Source: Bacillota bacterium (GTDB taxonomy: Bacteria > Bacillota > UBA994). Taken from it: 38,392 bases of DNA. The notes beneath the pieces were generated by a model. The model was not told where the DNA came from. It worked only from the letters and a program-made list of their open reading frames with translations, and made no database searches. This document shows positions 7,183 through 14,310 of the stretch, one piece after another; positions within the stretch are counted from its first letter, which is position 1, and each line of letters begins with the position of its first letter. The stretch spans positions 1 to 38,392 of the forward strand of contig JAGXTJ010000048.1 in assembly GCA_018333655.1 (NCBI GenBank). Reading direction: 5' to 3'. Both the position numbers and the translations under genes were made by a program.

Positions 7183-7912
7183 TTGCACAAGCGCACTGTC
7201 GTGGGTGTCCTCGTCGTTTGTCTGGTAGCAGTAATGTTTGGTTCTTTGGCTTTCGCATCGTCCAGCCCACAGCCTCAAGATTATACTCCCTATAGAGAGT
7301 AATTGGCTATCATATCAAGCTGACAGGGTCAGCTTCCTAGATGAGCTTAACCGCTTCACACCAGAAACTCGTTTAAAGGCTCTGGTTATGCTTGAAGACT
7401 ACACAGACATGCAAATGTTAAACACCATGCTAGAACCCGAAACACACCGACTCTTTTACCTGCGGGCGGGGATTCCCGCTTTGCTGGCGGGAAGGACCAT
7501 CTTGGAGCACTTCACATTTTGCGCAGGCGACGAGCAGTTTACTGGCCATCTTTGCACAGATAAGGTCATAGAGAAGTTCATAAACATGATTCTCCCGAAG
7601 AACATTGAAACATGTGAACAGGAGCTTATGAACATTCGGCGGGCGCTTGCAAAAGAGAACGGACTTGAGAGTAAGGCTATCCTGACTAAGCAGGAAAATG
7701 ACCTTGTCCAGGCCATTGACATCCTCAGAAAACACGGAAAAACGGAGGTTCGAGTATACGCGATTGGTATAGAGGCTAGAGTGAAAGACTTGTTCGAACT
7801 CCAGAGTTAACCAGGAATTGATTTGGTAGATGTTGCTGCAGTACGGGGTACTGTTGACATCAGATTGACAAACCCTGTGTTTTCGCCATTACGCCCAGAG
7901 GAACGCAGATAG
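7183..7912 (+). pseudogene. Secreted protein of unknown function, broken by two frameshifts
   Basis: A TTG at 7183, with GAGGTG upstream, begins HKRTVVGVLVVCLVAVMFGS then LAFASS, a clear signal peptide with an AFA cleavage site; this frame stops at 7300-7302. The body resumes in the next frame (ESNWLSYQADRVSFLDELNR through VRVYAIGIEARVKDLFELQS, stop at about 7808-7810). A third frame then reads GIDLVDVAAVRGTVDIRLTN to a TAG at 7910-7912. The continuity implies an original protein of about 240 residues, now inactivated twice. I do not recognise the family. The first 39 codons could alternatively be read as a stand-alone pheromone-like peptide, but the coding body after it argues for a pseudogene. 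Confidence 0.6.
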
Positions 7913-8162
7913 GCCTCTATGCTTGAGTCAGCGCCCAACAGACATTAAATACCCCGCAGCTACTGAGGTTCGCGCTGTGTATCTCAGAGCGCCACTATGC
8001 TGTAGTTCTCTGTTCAGCATCGTGCATCGGCTGGCCACGGAGTTCGCGATGGGTAGCTTAGAGGATTTGTGCGGTGTGGTCGCGTGTCCATAGTCTACTG
8101 ACGATTGCATAATGAGTAGGGGTTCATTGGTGAAAACGAAAGGGCATGAAGGGGGTGTTTGA

Positions 8163-8471
8163 ATGAAGATTAAAGGGATTACTCTTCGTCGATGGCTTAT
8201 AGTCATTGTTCTGATGATTGTAGTGGTGTTTCTAGGCTTTGGCCAATTCGCGACATTCATGATGCGGACGGCCGAGTCGAACAGCTACGTTGCGGAGCGA
8301 TATCTGGTTGAAAACTACCCCGGGTTTTCCCCAACAGGGCGAAATTTCGGGCCTGTCACTTGGAGGAAATCCTCGCACATTTTTCTAGGATCAATGGACA
8401 GCAGTGAAGTGGAGATTGAGATTGTGGTCGACCGGGGCAGGGCTCAATTAAAGGAAATACGTCGTAAGTAA
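8163..8471 (+). CDS. Small membrane-anchored protein, unknown function
   Basis: A 102-residue protein with AAGGGGGTG just before the ATG. Residues 10-30 (RRWLIVIVLMIVVVFLGFGQ) form one membrane segment preceded by a basic stretch, so the C-terminal part likely faces outside. The outer part has EIEIVVDRGRAQLKEIRRK at its end, resembling a short beta-rich domain. No family is recognised. The gene appears intact in a region where most neighbours are broken. Its 3' end overlaps the antisense ABC ATPase remnant by 24 bases. Confidence 0.55.
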   Translation: MKIKGITLRRWLIVIVLMIVVVFLGFGQFATFMMRTAESNSYVAERYLVENYPGFSPTGRNFGPVTWRKSSHIFLGSMDSSEVEIEIVVDRGRAQLKEIRRK

Positions 8472-8829
8472 CACCCCAAACTCGGGGATGCCAAACGCAC
8501 GCAGCGGAAGGTTCTGCTCTCCCCTTCTGATACAAGCATAGCACGGATTCTGGTTGTCCAGCAAAAGGGGTATAGGGCATATCTCAAGTATCCTATGCTC
8601 GCTTTGTGGATCTATGGCCGCTGTTGATTCATCGAGCAGCACGAGTTCGGCTTTGGTGTGGCGCAGCAGCGCACGCGCTATGGCGATTTTTTGCCATTCT
8701 CCGACGGATAGGTCGGTTCCCTGTTCAAGCATTTTGCTAAGTGGTGTATCCTAGGCCAAGGGGTAGCTCTGCGATGTCGAGACCGACCTCCTGAGCTACT
8801 AGCCACAATGTACTATCGTATGGCTAAGG
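8448..8829 (-). pseudogene. ABC-transporter ATPase fragment
   Basis: On the minus strand, from the ATG at 8732, the protein reads MLEQGTDLSVGEWQKIAIAR, then LVLLDESTAAIDP: the ABC signature LSVGEWQ and the Walker B with catalytic Glu replaced in the usual way (LLDES). Upstream in another frame is LWLVAQEVGLDIAELPLG, the segment that precedes the signature in exporters of this type. The Walker A half is missing and the C-terminus runs into unrelated residues, so this is a relic. LSVGEWQKIAIARA-type ATPases often belong to peptide exporters, so it may be a lost copy of the exporter type seen at 1-908. Confidence 0.75.
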
Positions 8830-9008
8830 ATGATTGGTAAACTTCGGCGCCCTCATAAACCATAAGTTCAAGGTGTCCAAGGGCAGTTATAATGTAACCT
8901 CCTCTAGCTTACGGTGAGGACGCAGGGGTTGTCCGACGACAACGGTTTCCGGGGCCATTTGACTTGCATTGCGGTATGGCATACAGTAATACTGGAGGTG
9001 AAGGAAGA

Positions 9009-9251
9009 ATGGATACCGCAAAAGTGGCAATCAGTATCAACAAAGAGATTCTTAAGAAATTGGATAATCTCGTAAAGGACCATGTTTTCCCAAGCCGAAG
9101 CCGGGCAATTCAAGAGGCAGTGGAAGAGAAGCTTAACCGAATGCAACGAACTCGGCTTGCTGAACAATGTGCCAAATTGCATCCAGTACACGAACAACAA
9201 TTGGCTGAAGAAGGGTTGTCTCTCGAGGTGGATAAATGGCCCGCATACTAA
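9009..9251 (+). CDS. Ribbon-helix-helix antitoxin of a MazF-type pair
   Basis: An 80-residue protein from ATG 9009, with GGAGGTGAAGGAAGA directly upstream; longer in-frame starts have no ribosome site. The N-terminus (AKVAISINKEILKKLDNLVK, then SRSRAIQEAVEEKL) is a CopG/MetJ-like ribbon-helix-helix fold that dimerises and binds DNA. The C-terminal tail (HPVHEQQLAEEGLSLEVDKW) would wrap the toxin. The stop overlaps the toxin start by 16 bases, so translation is coupled. Such operons are normally repressed by the antitoxin-toxin complex. Confidence 0.85.
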   Translation: MDTAKVAISINKEILKKLDNLVKDHVFPSRSRAIQEAVEEKLNRMQRTRLAEQCAKLHPVHEQQLAEEGLSLEVDKWPAY

Positions 9252-9574
9252 GAGGTGAGATCCGGTGGGCTGACCTCAATCCAGTTCGTGGTCATGGGCA
9301 GGGTGGAATGCGCCCGGTGGTTATTATCAGTCAAGATGTCTTCAACGAACGTTCAGGCACTGTAATCGCCATGGCTATAACGAGCCAAGCGCAGAGAGCG
9401 GGATTTCCATTAACGCTTGATCTAGAATCAACAAACCTTCCCAAGCGATCATGGGTGAAAATCAGTCAAGTTCGTACGCTATCAGATGAGCGAATAGGGC
9501 ATGTTATTGAGAAACTGCCTCCTGAAACGATGAACCAATTGATAGAAGGGCTAAACGAAATCGTGGGTGGCTAG
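9236..9574 (+). CDS. mazF: MazF/PemK-family endoribonuclease toxin
   Basis: A 112-residue protein with the MazF/PemK pattern: an N-terminal RGEIRWADLNPVRGHGQGGM followed by RPVVIISQDVFNERSGTVIA, then the LPKRSWVKISQVRTLSDERI segment. The RPVVI(I/V)S and SxVxxxQxRTxxxxR motifs carry the conserved Arg and Ser/Thr residues of the active site. Full length for the family (about 110). It cleaves single-stranded RNA at short sequence motifs when freed from the antitoxin. The ATG at 9236 lies inside the antitoxin gene. It is the last intact gene of the accessory region. Confidence 0.92.
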   Translation: MARILRGEIRWADLNPVRGHGQGGMRPVVIISQDVFNERSGTVIAMAITSQAQRAGFPLTLDLESTNLPKRSWVKISQVRTLSDERIGHVIEKLPPETMNQLIEGLNEIVGG

Positions 9575-9738
9575 CAAGACATAGGATCCGCAGAAATCCG
9601 TCCCTTGCCCTACTGTCCCGATAAACGTGATTTGGGGCGACATTCAATGAGTATCCACCAACTAGCGTCCGCAATCGATAAACTCTTGACTTCCCTTGCT
9701 CCATCACACCGCCCGACACGCACTGACATGAGGTGCAG
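9575..9738. other. Gene-free stretch before the right repeat copy
   Basis: Between the toxin stop and the repeat at 9739 I see no supported ORF, RNA gene or hairpin. After the repeat, 9781-9895 is the leader of mobA; it contains a small hairpin, CAGGA (around 9833) against TCCTG (around 9848), but no recognisable riboswitch. Confidence 0.4.
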
Positions 9739-9780
9739 AAAGAATCAGTAACGCCAAGGGTCTTCATCCCTTGGCGTTTT
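9739..9780 (+). repeat. 42-bp direct repeat, right copy, with hairpin terminator
   Basis: Identical to 5081-5122. The hairpin arms are AACGCCAAGGG (9750-9760) and CCCTTGGCGTT (9768-9778) with loop TCTTCAT, followed by TTGTGTTTT. It can terminate the toxin-antitoxin transcript ahead of mobA. Unlike the left copy, no tRNA sequence precedes it. Confidence 0.85.
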
Positions 9781-9895
9781 GTGTTTTCGCGCATTGCCCC
9801 CGTTATAAATTTTGGGAAGGTAGGATCCAAGGCAGGAATCCCCGCATCCTGCGGCTAACACTAAACTAAGCAAAGCATTTCGAGGAGTGTAGATA

Positions 9896-10528
9896 ATGGA
9901 AGAAACCGGTACAGCCATTATTCTGGCTGGCGGTCTAAGTACCAGAATGGGCTTCAGCAAAGAGGCTCTTCTCATTAATGGAGAGCGCCTCCTGTATTCT
10001 CTCCATGACACTCTGCGCAGGCGATTTGAACAGATCATCGTAGTTAGCAATACCCTGGAGGATAGCGAAAAAAGAATGCTTGAAGTGGTGCGCGACGAAC
10101 TGGTGGGACTTGGTCCCCTAGGCGGCATTCATGCCGGGCTAAAAACTGCGAAGAGTAGGTACAGTTACGTGCTGGCCTGTGACATGCCATATCTTAACAT
10201 GGACTATGTATCGTTTCTGCAGGGCCGGCTTCCTCCCCCTGACCAAGAGATCTCCGCACTGGTCACCGCCCTTGGTTGCCATATGGAACCTTTTAACGGC
10301 TTCTATAACAGATCGCTGGTAGACCCTATCCGTGTCTTTGCGGCTACGGGGCAAAAAAGCCTGACAGCATTCCTGCGCTCTCAGAGTGCCGTACTCGTTG
10401 ACGAGGACACAGCAAGGCGCTTTAGCCCGGATTGGTCCATGTTCGCCAACATCAACACCCCTGCAGACATGCTCGCCCTAACCGGCAGTCTGGCGACGAA
10501 AGGAGGTAGAACACATGACAGAGACTAA
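9896..10528 (+). CDS. mobA: Molybdenum cofactor guanylyltransferase
   Basis: A 210-residue nucleotidyltransferase. It has the N-terminal LAGGLSTRMGFSK motif (residues 10-22) that binds the GTP phosphates and Mg2+, GPLGGIHAGL (about 73-82) and ACDMPYL (about 95-101) with the metal-binding Asp. It attaches GMP to molybdopterin to form the MGD cofactor (bis-MGD) needed by formate dehydrogenases. CGAGGAG lies nine bases before the ATG. The stop overlaps fdhD by 14 bases. Together the two genes form a maturation operon for the selenoprotein formate dehydrogenase downstream. Confidence 0.93.
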   Translation: MEETGTAIILAGGLSTRMGFSKEALLINGERLLYSLHDTLRRRFEQIIVVSNTLEDSEKRMLEVVRDELVGLGPLGGIHAGLKTAKSRYSYVLACDMPYLNMDYVSFLQGRLPPPDQEISALVTALGCHMEPFNGFYNRSLVDPIRVFAATGQKSLTAFLRSQSAVLVDEDTARRFSPDWSMFANINTPADMLALTGSLATKGGRTHDRD

Positions 10529-11285
10529 GTCTGTCAGGATCATGAAGATTAATGCTGGTGAGACAACTTGGGGGACTGATCTTGTTGTAGATGAGGCCCC
10601 CTTGAGTATTCGCATCAACGGACACAGGTACGCCACTCTCATGTGCACTCCTGCTGCAATAGAATACTTGGTGATCGGTTACCTCCTCTCAAGTGGTGTA
10701 ATCCATAAGCTTGATGACATTTCAGGTATCGAGCTTGATGAGATCAACTTGATAGCAAAGGTTTCGCTGGCTGCTCCCTTTTTCCCGGATTTGCGCGAAA
10801 AGACCCTAACCACTGGTTGCGGTAAGGGTGAGATTTACCTCGAGGTGCTTCAGTCCTGTCGGTATAACGATATGGAAATGATTGTGGGCGCCGAGGACCT
10901 CCTTTCTCTGGTGTCCCGCTTTAATAAAAGCTCACGCCTCTTTCAGGAAACCGGCGGAGTGCACAGTGGCGCCATTTGTTCCACAGAAGAAACCTTGCTC
11001 TTTCATGAGGATATTGGCCGCCACAACGCTGTTGACAAGTTGGTCGGTGAGGCTTTGGCGAAAAGACTCAACCTCGCTGACAAGCTGCTTTTGACTAGTG
11101 GCAGGCTTTCCTCCGAGATTTTGCTCAAGGCTGCCAAGCAAAGCATACCGATCATTGTGTCGCGTTCAGCCCCCACAGCCCTGACTATTGAGCTGGCTCT
11201 GCGTCTCAATGTCACCCTAGTCGGCTTTGCCCGGGGTAACAGAATGAATATTTATAGTGGGGCAGGACGTATAAAAATACATTGA
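10515..11285 (+). CDS. fdhD: Formate dehydrogenase accessory sulfurtransferase FdhD
   Basis: A 256-residue FdhD. It shows EAPLSIRINGHRYATLMCTP near residue 27, LTTGCGKGE around Cys102, TGGVHSGAICSTEETLLFHE and DIGRHNAVDKLVG near 175-190, and TSGRLSSEILLKA. The family transfers sulfur from a cysteine desulfurase to the bis-MGD cofactor of FDH. The E. coli enzyme uses a CxxC pair; here only the first Cys is present (GCGKG), as in many homologues. AAAGGAGG lies a few bases before the ATG, inside mobA. An FDH structural locus follows within 75 bases. Confidence 0.95.
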   Translation: MTETKSVRIMKINAGETTWGTDLVVDEAPLSIRINGHRYATLMCTPAAIEYLVIGYLLSSGVIHKLDDISGIELDEINLIAKVSLAAPFFPDLREKTLTTGCGKGEIYLEVLQSCRYNDMEMIVGAEDLLSLVSRFNKSSRLFQETGGVHSGAICSTEETLLFHEDIGRHNAVDKLVGEALAKRLNLADKLLLTSGRLSSEILLKAAKQSIPIIVSRSAPTALTIELALRLNVTLVGFARGNRMNIYSGAGRIKIH

Positions 11286-11357
11286 ATTTTTCAGGGTTTT
11301 AGGGGCGAATCATAGTCTCTTTTGCAAATATTCTTTAAATGGAGGAGGGTAAAGCAA

Positions 11358-11987
11358 GTGGGAGTAGAGAAGGAGCGCAATAAATATCTAGACCTGCTAT
11401 CTCCTGTTCCTGTGTTGGAATTGTCTCATCCAGAAAAAGGGAAGGCGCTGTTGAATGAGAAGATAGTGCCTGAGCAAGAAGCCTTAAGGGAAGTGGCGAG
11501 AACACTGCTGCTAGCAAAGAACCCTGTTATTTTTGCGCCGGGGCGGATTCTGCTTTGGGGTTGGGGGGAAGGTTCTTACGAAAAGGCAGAAGCGTTAAAA
11601 GTTTTGGCGGCGGAAGTTGGCGCGGAGATCCTGCCTGTGATGGATGTGCGCCCGGAGTATCCTAAGATGAGAACTGCCACAGAAATCAATCCGTATCACG
11701 TGGATTTAGTTATCGGTCATAATAAATATGATGTGGCAGTTTTTATGGGAGTCGAATGCTCTTATGCCGATGTCGCCTTAAAAATCATTAGAGATGGTAC
11801 TGAATGTTATACGGTTGCTTTATGCGGCCACTTAGGGCATGTGGATGCTTCAGCTACTTTCTGTCATATGGGGCGTGATCAAATCGCCGAGTTAGCGGCA
11901 GTGGTAGCTGAAGTTAAACAGGAACTGCAAGCGGGCCAAGGGGTAGGGAAAAAGCATCATGGTAATTTAGCGGAAGGGAATGTGTAG
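11358..11987 (+). CDS. CODH-subunit-like protein associated with formate dehydrogenase
   Basis: A 209-residue protein from GTG 11358, chosen because GGAGGAGGG lies eight bases upstream; an earlier in-frame TTG has no such site. The body includes LLLAKNPVIFAPGRILLWGW, EVGAEILPVMDVRPEYPKM and VAVFMGVECSYADVALKIIR, followed by CGHLGHVDASATFCHMGRDQ. The alternating strands and helices with Gly-rich turns suggest a Rossmann/DHS-like fold. It resembles proteins named 'carbon monoxide dehydrogenase beta subunit family' that neighbour FDH genes in acetogenic and sulfate-reducing Clostridia. No catalytic cluster motif is evident. It overlaps the next gene by one base. Role in the FDH complex is inferred from position. 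Confidence 0.5.
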   Translation: MGVEKERNKYLDLLSPVPVLELSHPEKGKALLNEKIVPEQEALREVARTLLLAKNPVIFAPGRILLWGWGEGSYEKAEALKVLAAEVGAEILPVMDVRPEYPKMRTATEINPYHVDLVIGHNKYDVAVFMGVECSYADVALKIIRDGTECYTVALCGHLGHVDASATFCHMGRDQIAELAAVVAEVKQELQAGQGVGKKHHGNLAEGNV

Positions 11988-12496
11988 TGTGCATGGGGAA
12001 GCTTGAGCTGAGTGCTATTTTTTCTCGCTATGAGGGAACGCGAAGCGATTTGGTTCCCATACTCCAAGACACGCAAAGCCTACTGGGCTACTTGCCCGTG
12101 GAAAGCCTAAATGAGATTTCAAGCTTTCTTTCTGTCCCGCTTAATCAGATTTATGGAGTGGCAACGTTTTACAGTCAGTTCTATTTTACCAGACAGGGCA
12201 AAAATCAGATTAAAGTATGCTGCGGTACCGCGTGCCATGTAAAAGGCGCACCCCGCTTGATAGAATCTTTTGAGCAGCAGCTTGGCATCAAATGCGGCAC
12301 GACTAGCGATGAATATGAGCACAGCCTGCAGAAGGTAGCGTGTTTTGGTTGTTGTAGTCTGGCACCGGTTGCGATGATAAATGAAGAAATTTTTGCGCGA
12401 CTTACGCCTGAAAAAGTAGGTCGTCTTATTGCTGAAAAAATAAGGGGAGAGGCGAAAGAAAGTACGGCCGGAGGGGAGCGTCACGCACATGTCTAA
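11987..12496 (+). CDS. NuoE-like [2Fe-2S] subunit of the formate dehydrogenase complex
   Basis: A 169-residue thioredoxin-fold ferredoxin. After an N-terminal helical part (LVPILQDTQSLLGYLPVESL, IYGVATFYSQFYFT) come the four [2Fe-2S] ligands: CCGTACHVKGA (Cys pair spaced by four residues) and CFGCCSLAP. It matches NuoE/HoxE/HydC/FdsG (about 150-170 aa). The GTG at 11987 overlaps the previous stop; an ATG six bases on is an alternative, but GGAAGGG is better spaced for the GTG. It shuttles electrons to or from the NuoF-like partner. Confidence 0.9.
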   Translation: MCMGKLELSAIFSRYEGTRSDLVPILQDTQSLLGYLPVESLNEISSFLSVPLNQIYGVATFYSQFYFTRQGKNQIKVCCGTACHVKGAPRLIESFEQQLGIKCGTTSDEYEHSLQKVACFGCCSLAPVAMINEEIFARLTPEKVGRLIAEKIRGEAKESTAGGERHAHV

Positions 12497-14309
12497 GGCA
12501 GAATATCAGGTAAGAGTAGGTTTGACTTCATGTGGCGTGGCTGCCGGAGCAAAGGCAGCCTACGATGTTTTAAAGGCCGAGTTGCTGGCAGTAGGGATTG
12601 TGCCGCAAGGAATCGGCTGTATCGGCATGTGCTATAACGAGCCCTTAGTAGAAGTAATCACTCCAGCAGGAGCAAGATATATTTATGGCCACGTTACTGC
12701 GGAAGACGCCCGGCAGATTGTTAAAAAGCATGTTATTGAAGGTGTTCCGGTTGAGGAATCATTGGTGCTGCTGCCTGGCAGAGAAGACGCCAACAGTGCT
12801 TTTTTGCAGAAACAACACCACGTGCTGCTGAAAAATTTCGGGGTAATCGACCCGGAAGATATTGAAAGCTACTTGCAGAATGAAGGCTATGTTGCCTTAA
12901 AAAAAGTACTGACTACAATGAGTCCGACAGAAATTATCGAGGAGATTAAAATAGCGGGCTTGCGCGGACGAGGCGGTGCCGGTTTTCCTACCCATATTAA
13001 AATGACTGCTACCCGTCAAGCTAAGGGTGAAAGAAGGTATGTGGTCTGTAATGCTGACGAGGGAGACCCTGGCGCCTTTATGGATCGCTCGGTGTTAGAG
13101 GGAAGCCCCCACGCGCTTCTTGAAGGGATGATAATTGCGGCTTACGCCATTGGGGCAGAACACGGATATATCTATGTGCGTGCCGAATATCCCATGGCTG
13201 TTGATCGCCTAAAAAGAGCGATTGAACAGGCTAACAAAAAGAATATTCTCGGTGAAAATATTCTGGGCACAAGTTTCAACTTCAAGCTGGAGATATTTCA
13301 AGGTGCAGGAGCATTTGTTTGCGGAGAAGTGTCTGCGATGCTCCGTTCTATTGAAGGTTTTCGCGGTTGGCCAAAACCTTTGCCTAGGCCGAGTGATAGC
13401 GGCTTATGGGGAATGCCAACATTAGCAAATAATGTTAAAACCTTTGCTTTTATCCCGGAAATTATTAACCGTGGCGGAGAGTGGTTTGCCGGCATCGGTA
13501 CAAAGACCAGTCCGGGCACCGCCGTATTCGCTTTGGCTGGGCAAATCAAGCATGCCGGTTTAGTTGAGGTTCCCATGGGGATAACGCTACAGGAAGTTAT
13601 TTACGATATCGGTGGCGGAGTTGCGGGAGGCTTAGTCTTTAAGGCCGTACAAATAGGCGGCCCTTCAGGAGGATGTCTGCCAAAAGAACGGCTTGACTTA
13701 AAGGTGGACTTTGACTCTTTGCTTGGTGCAGGCGCCATGATGGGCTCGGGTGGCATGATTGTGTTGGATGAAACTACCTGCATGGTAGATTTAGCCAAGT
13801 ATTTCCTAGAGTTTACTGTGGATGAATCTTGTGGCCAATGTACACCTTGCCGTGAAGGCACGCAACAATTGCTTAAAATATTAATAGACATAACCAGCGG
13901 GAAAGGTTCGGAGGAAGATCTTGCTTTGCTTGAGGAAATGGGCAAGGCAATTAGTGTCGGCTCCCTTTGCGGCCTGGGGCGAACTGCCCCCAACCCGGTG
14001 TTAAGCACACTGCGTTATTTCCGTTCAGAATACGAGGCTCATATAAAAGAGAAGGCATGTCCCGCCCTTCATTGCAAAGCATTGATTGCCTACTATATCG
14101 ACGCTGTAAAATGCAGAGCATGTGGCCTATGTCTAAGGGAATGCCCGGAAAAGGCGATCAGCGGAGAGAAAAGAGTGGCTCATGTGATTGACCAAGCTAA
14201 ATGCACCACTTGTGGCGTATGTTTAACCGTTTGCCCAGATAAGTTCAAGGCAGTAATGCGTGTCACCGGGCAGCAAAAACTAGAGCTACTAAAGGGGGTT
14301 AAGAAATAG
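12489..14309 (+). CDS. NuoF-like NAD(P)H/FMN subunit with C-terminal 2x[4Fe-4S] domain
   Basis: A 606-residue flavoprotein. Residues 1-110 form a thioredoxin-like [2Fe-2S] domain (SCGVAAGA, GCIGMCYNEPLVEV). Next comes the FMN/NADH-binding region with GLRGRGGAGFPTHIK and NADEGDPGAFMDRSVLEG, a SLBB segment, and the [4Fe-4S] motif ESCGQCTPCREGT. The C-terminal ferredoxin domain carries CRACGLCLRECP and CTTCGVCLTVCP. This layout is that of HydB/FdhB-type subunits of NAD(P)-linked and electron-bifurcating hydrogenases and formate dehydrogenases. GGAGGGGAG precedes the ATG, which overlaps the NuoE-like gene by eight bases. It gives the complex its NAD(P) site and a possible ferredoxin route. Confidence 0.92.
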   Translation: MSKAEYQVRVGLTSCGVAAGAKAAYDVLKAELLAVGIVPQGIGCIGMCYNEPLVEVITPAGARYIYGHVTAEDARQIVKKHVIEGVPVEESLVLLPGREDANSAFLQKQHHVLLKNFGVIDPEDIESYLQNEGYVALKKVLTTMSPTEIIEEIKIAGLRGRGGAGFPTHIKMTATRQAKGERRYVVCNADEGDPGAFMDRSVLEGSPHALLEGMIIAAYAIGAEHGYIYVRAEYPMAVDRLKRAIEQANKKNILGENILGTSFNFKLEIFQGAGAFVCGEVSAMLRSIEGFRGWPKPLPRPSDSGLWGMPTLANNVKTFAFIPEIINRGGEWFAGIGTKTSPGTAVFALAGQIKHAGLVEVPMGITLQEVIYDIGGGVAGGLVFKAVQIGGPSGGCLPKERLDLKVDFDSLLGAGAMMGSGGMIVLDETTCMVDLAKYFLEFTVDESCGQCTPCREGTQQLLKILIDITSGKGSEEDLALLEEMGKAISVGSLCGLGRTAPNPVLSTLRYFRSEYEAHIKEKACPALHCKALIAYYIDAVKCRACGLCLRECPEKAISGEKRVAHVIDQAKCTTCGVCLTVCPDKFKAVMRVTGQQKLELLKGVKK

Positions 14310-14310
14310 G

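Noticed and set aside
7928-8162. Possible coding remnant reading TEVRAVYLRAPLCC
   Set aside because: It is too short and has no start, ribosome site or recognisable family.
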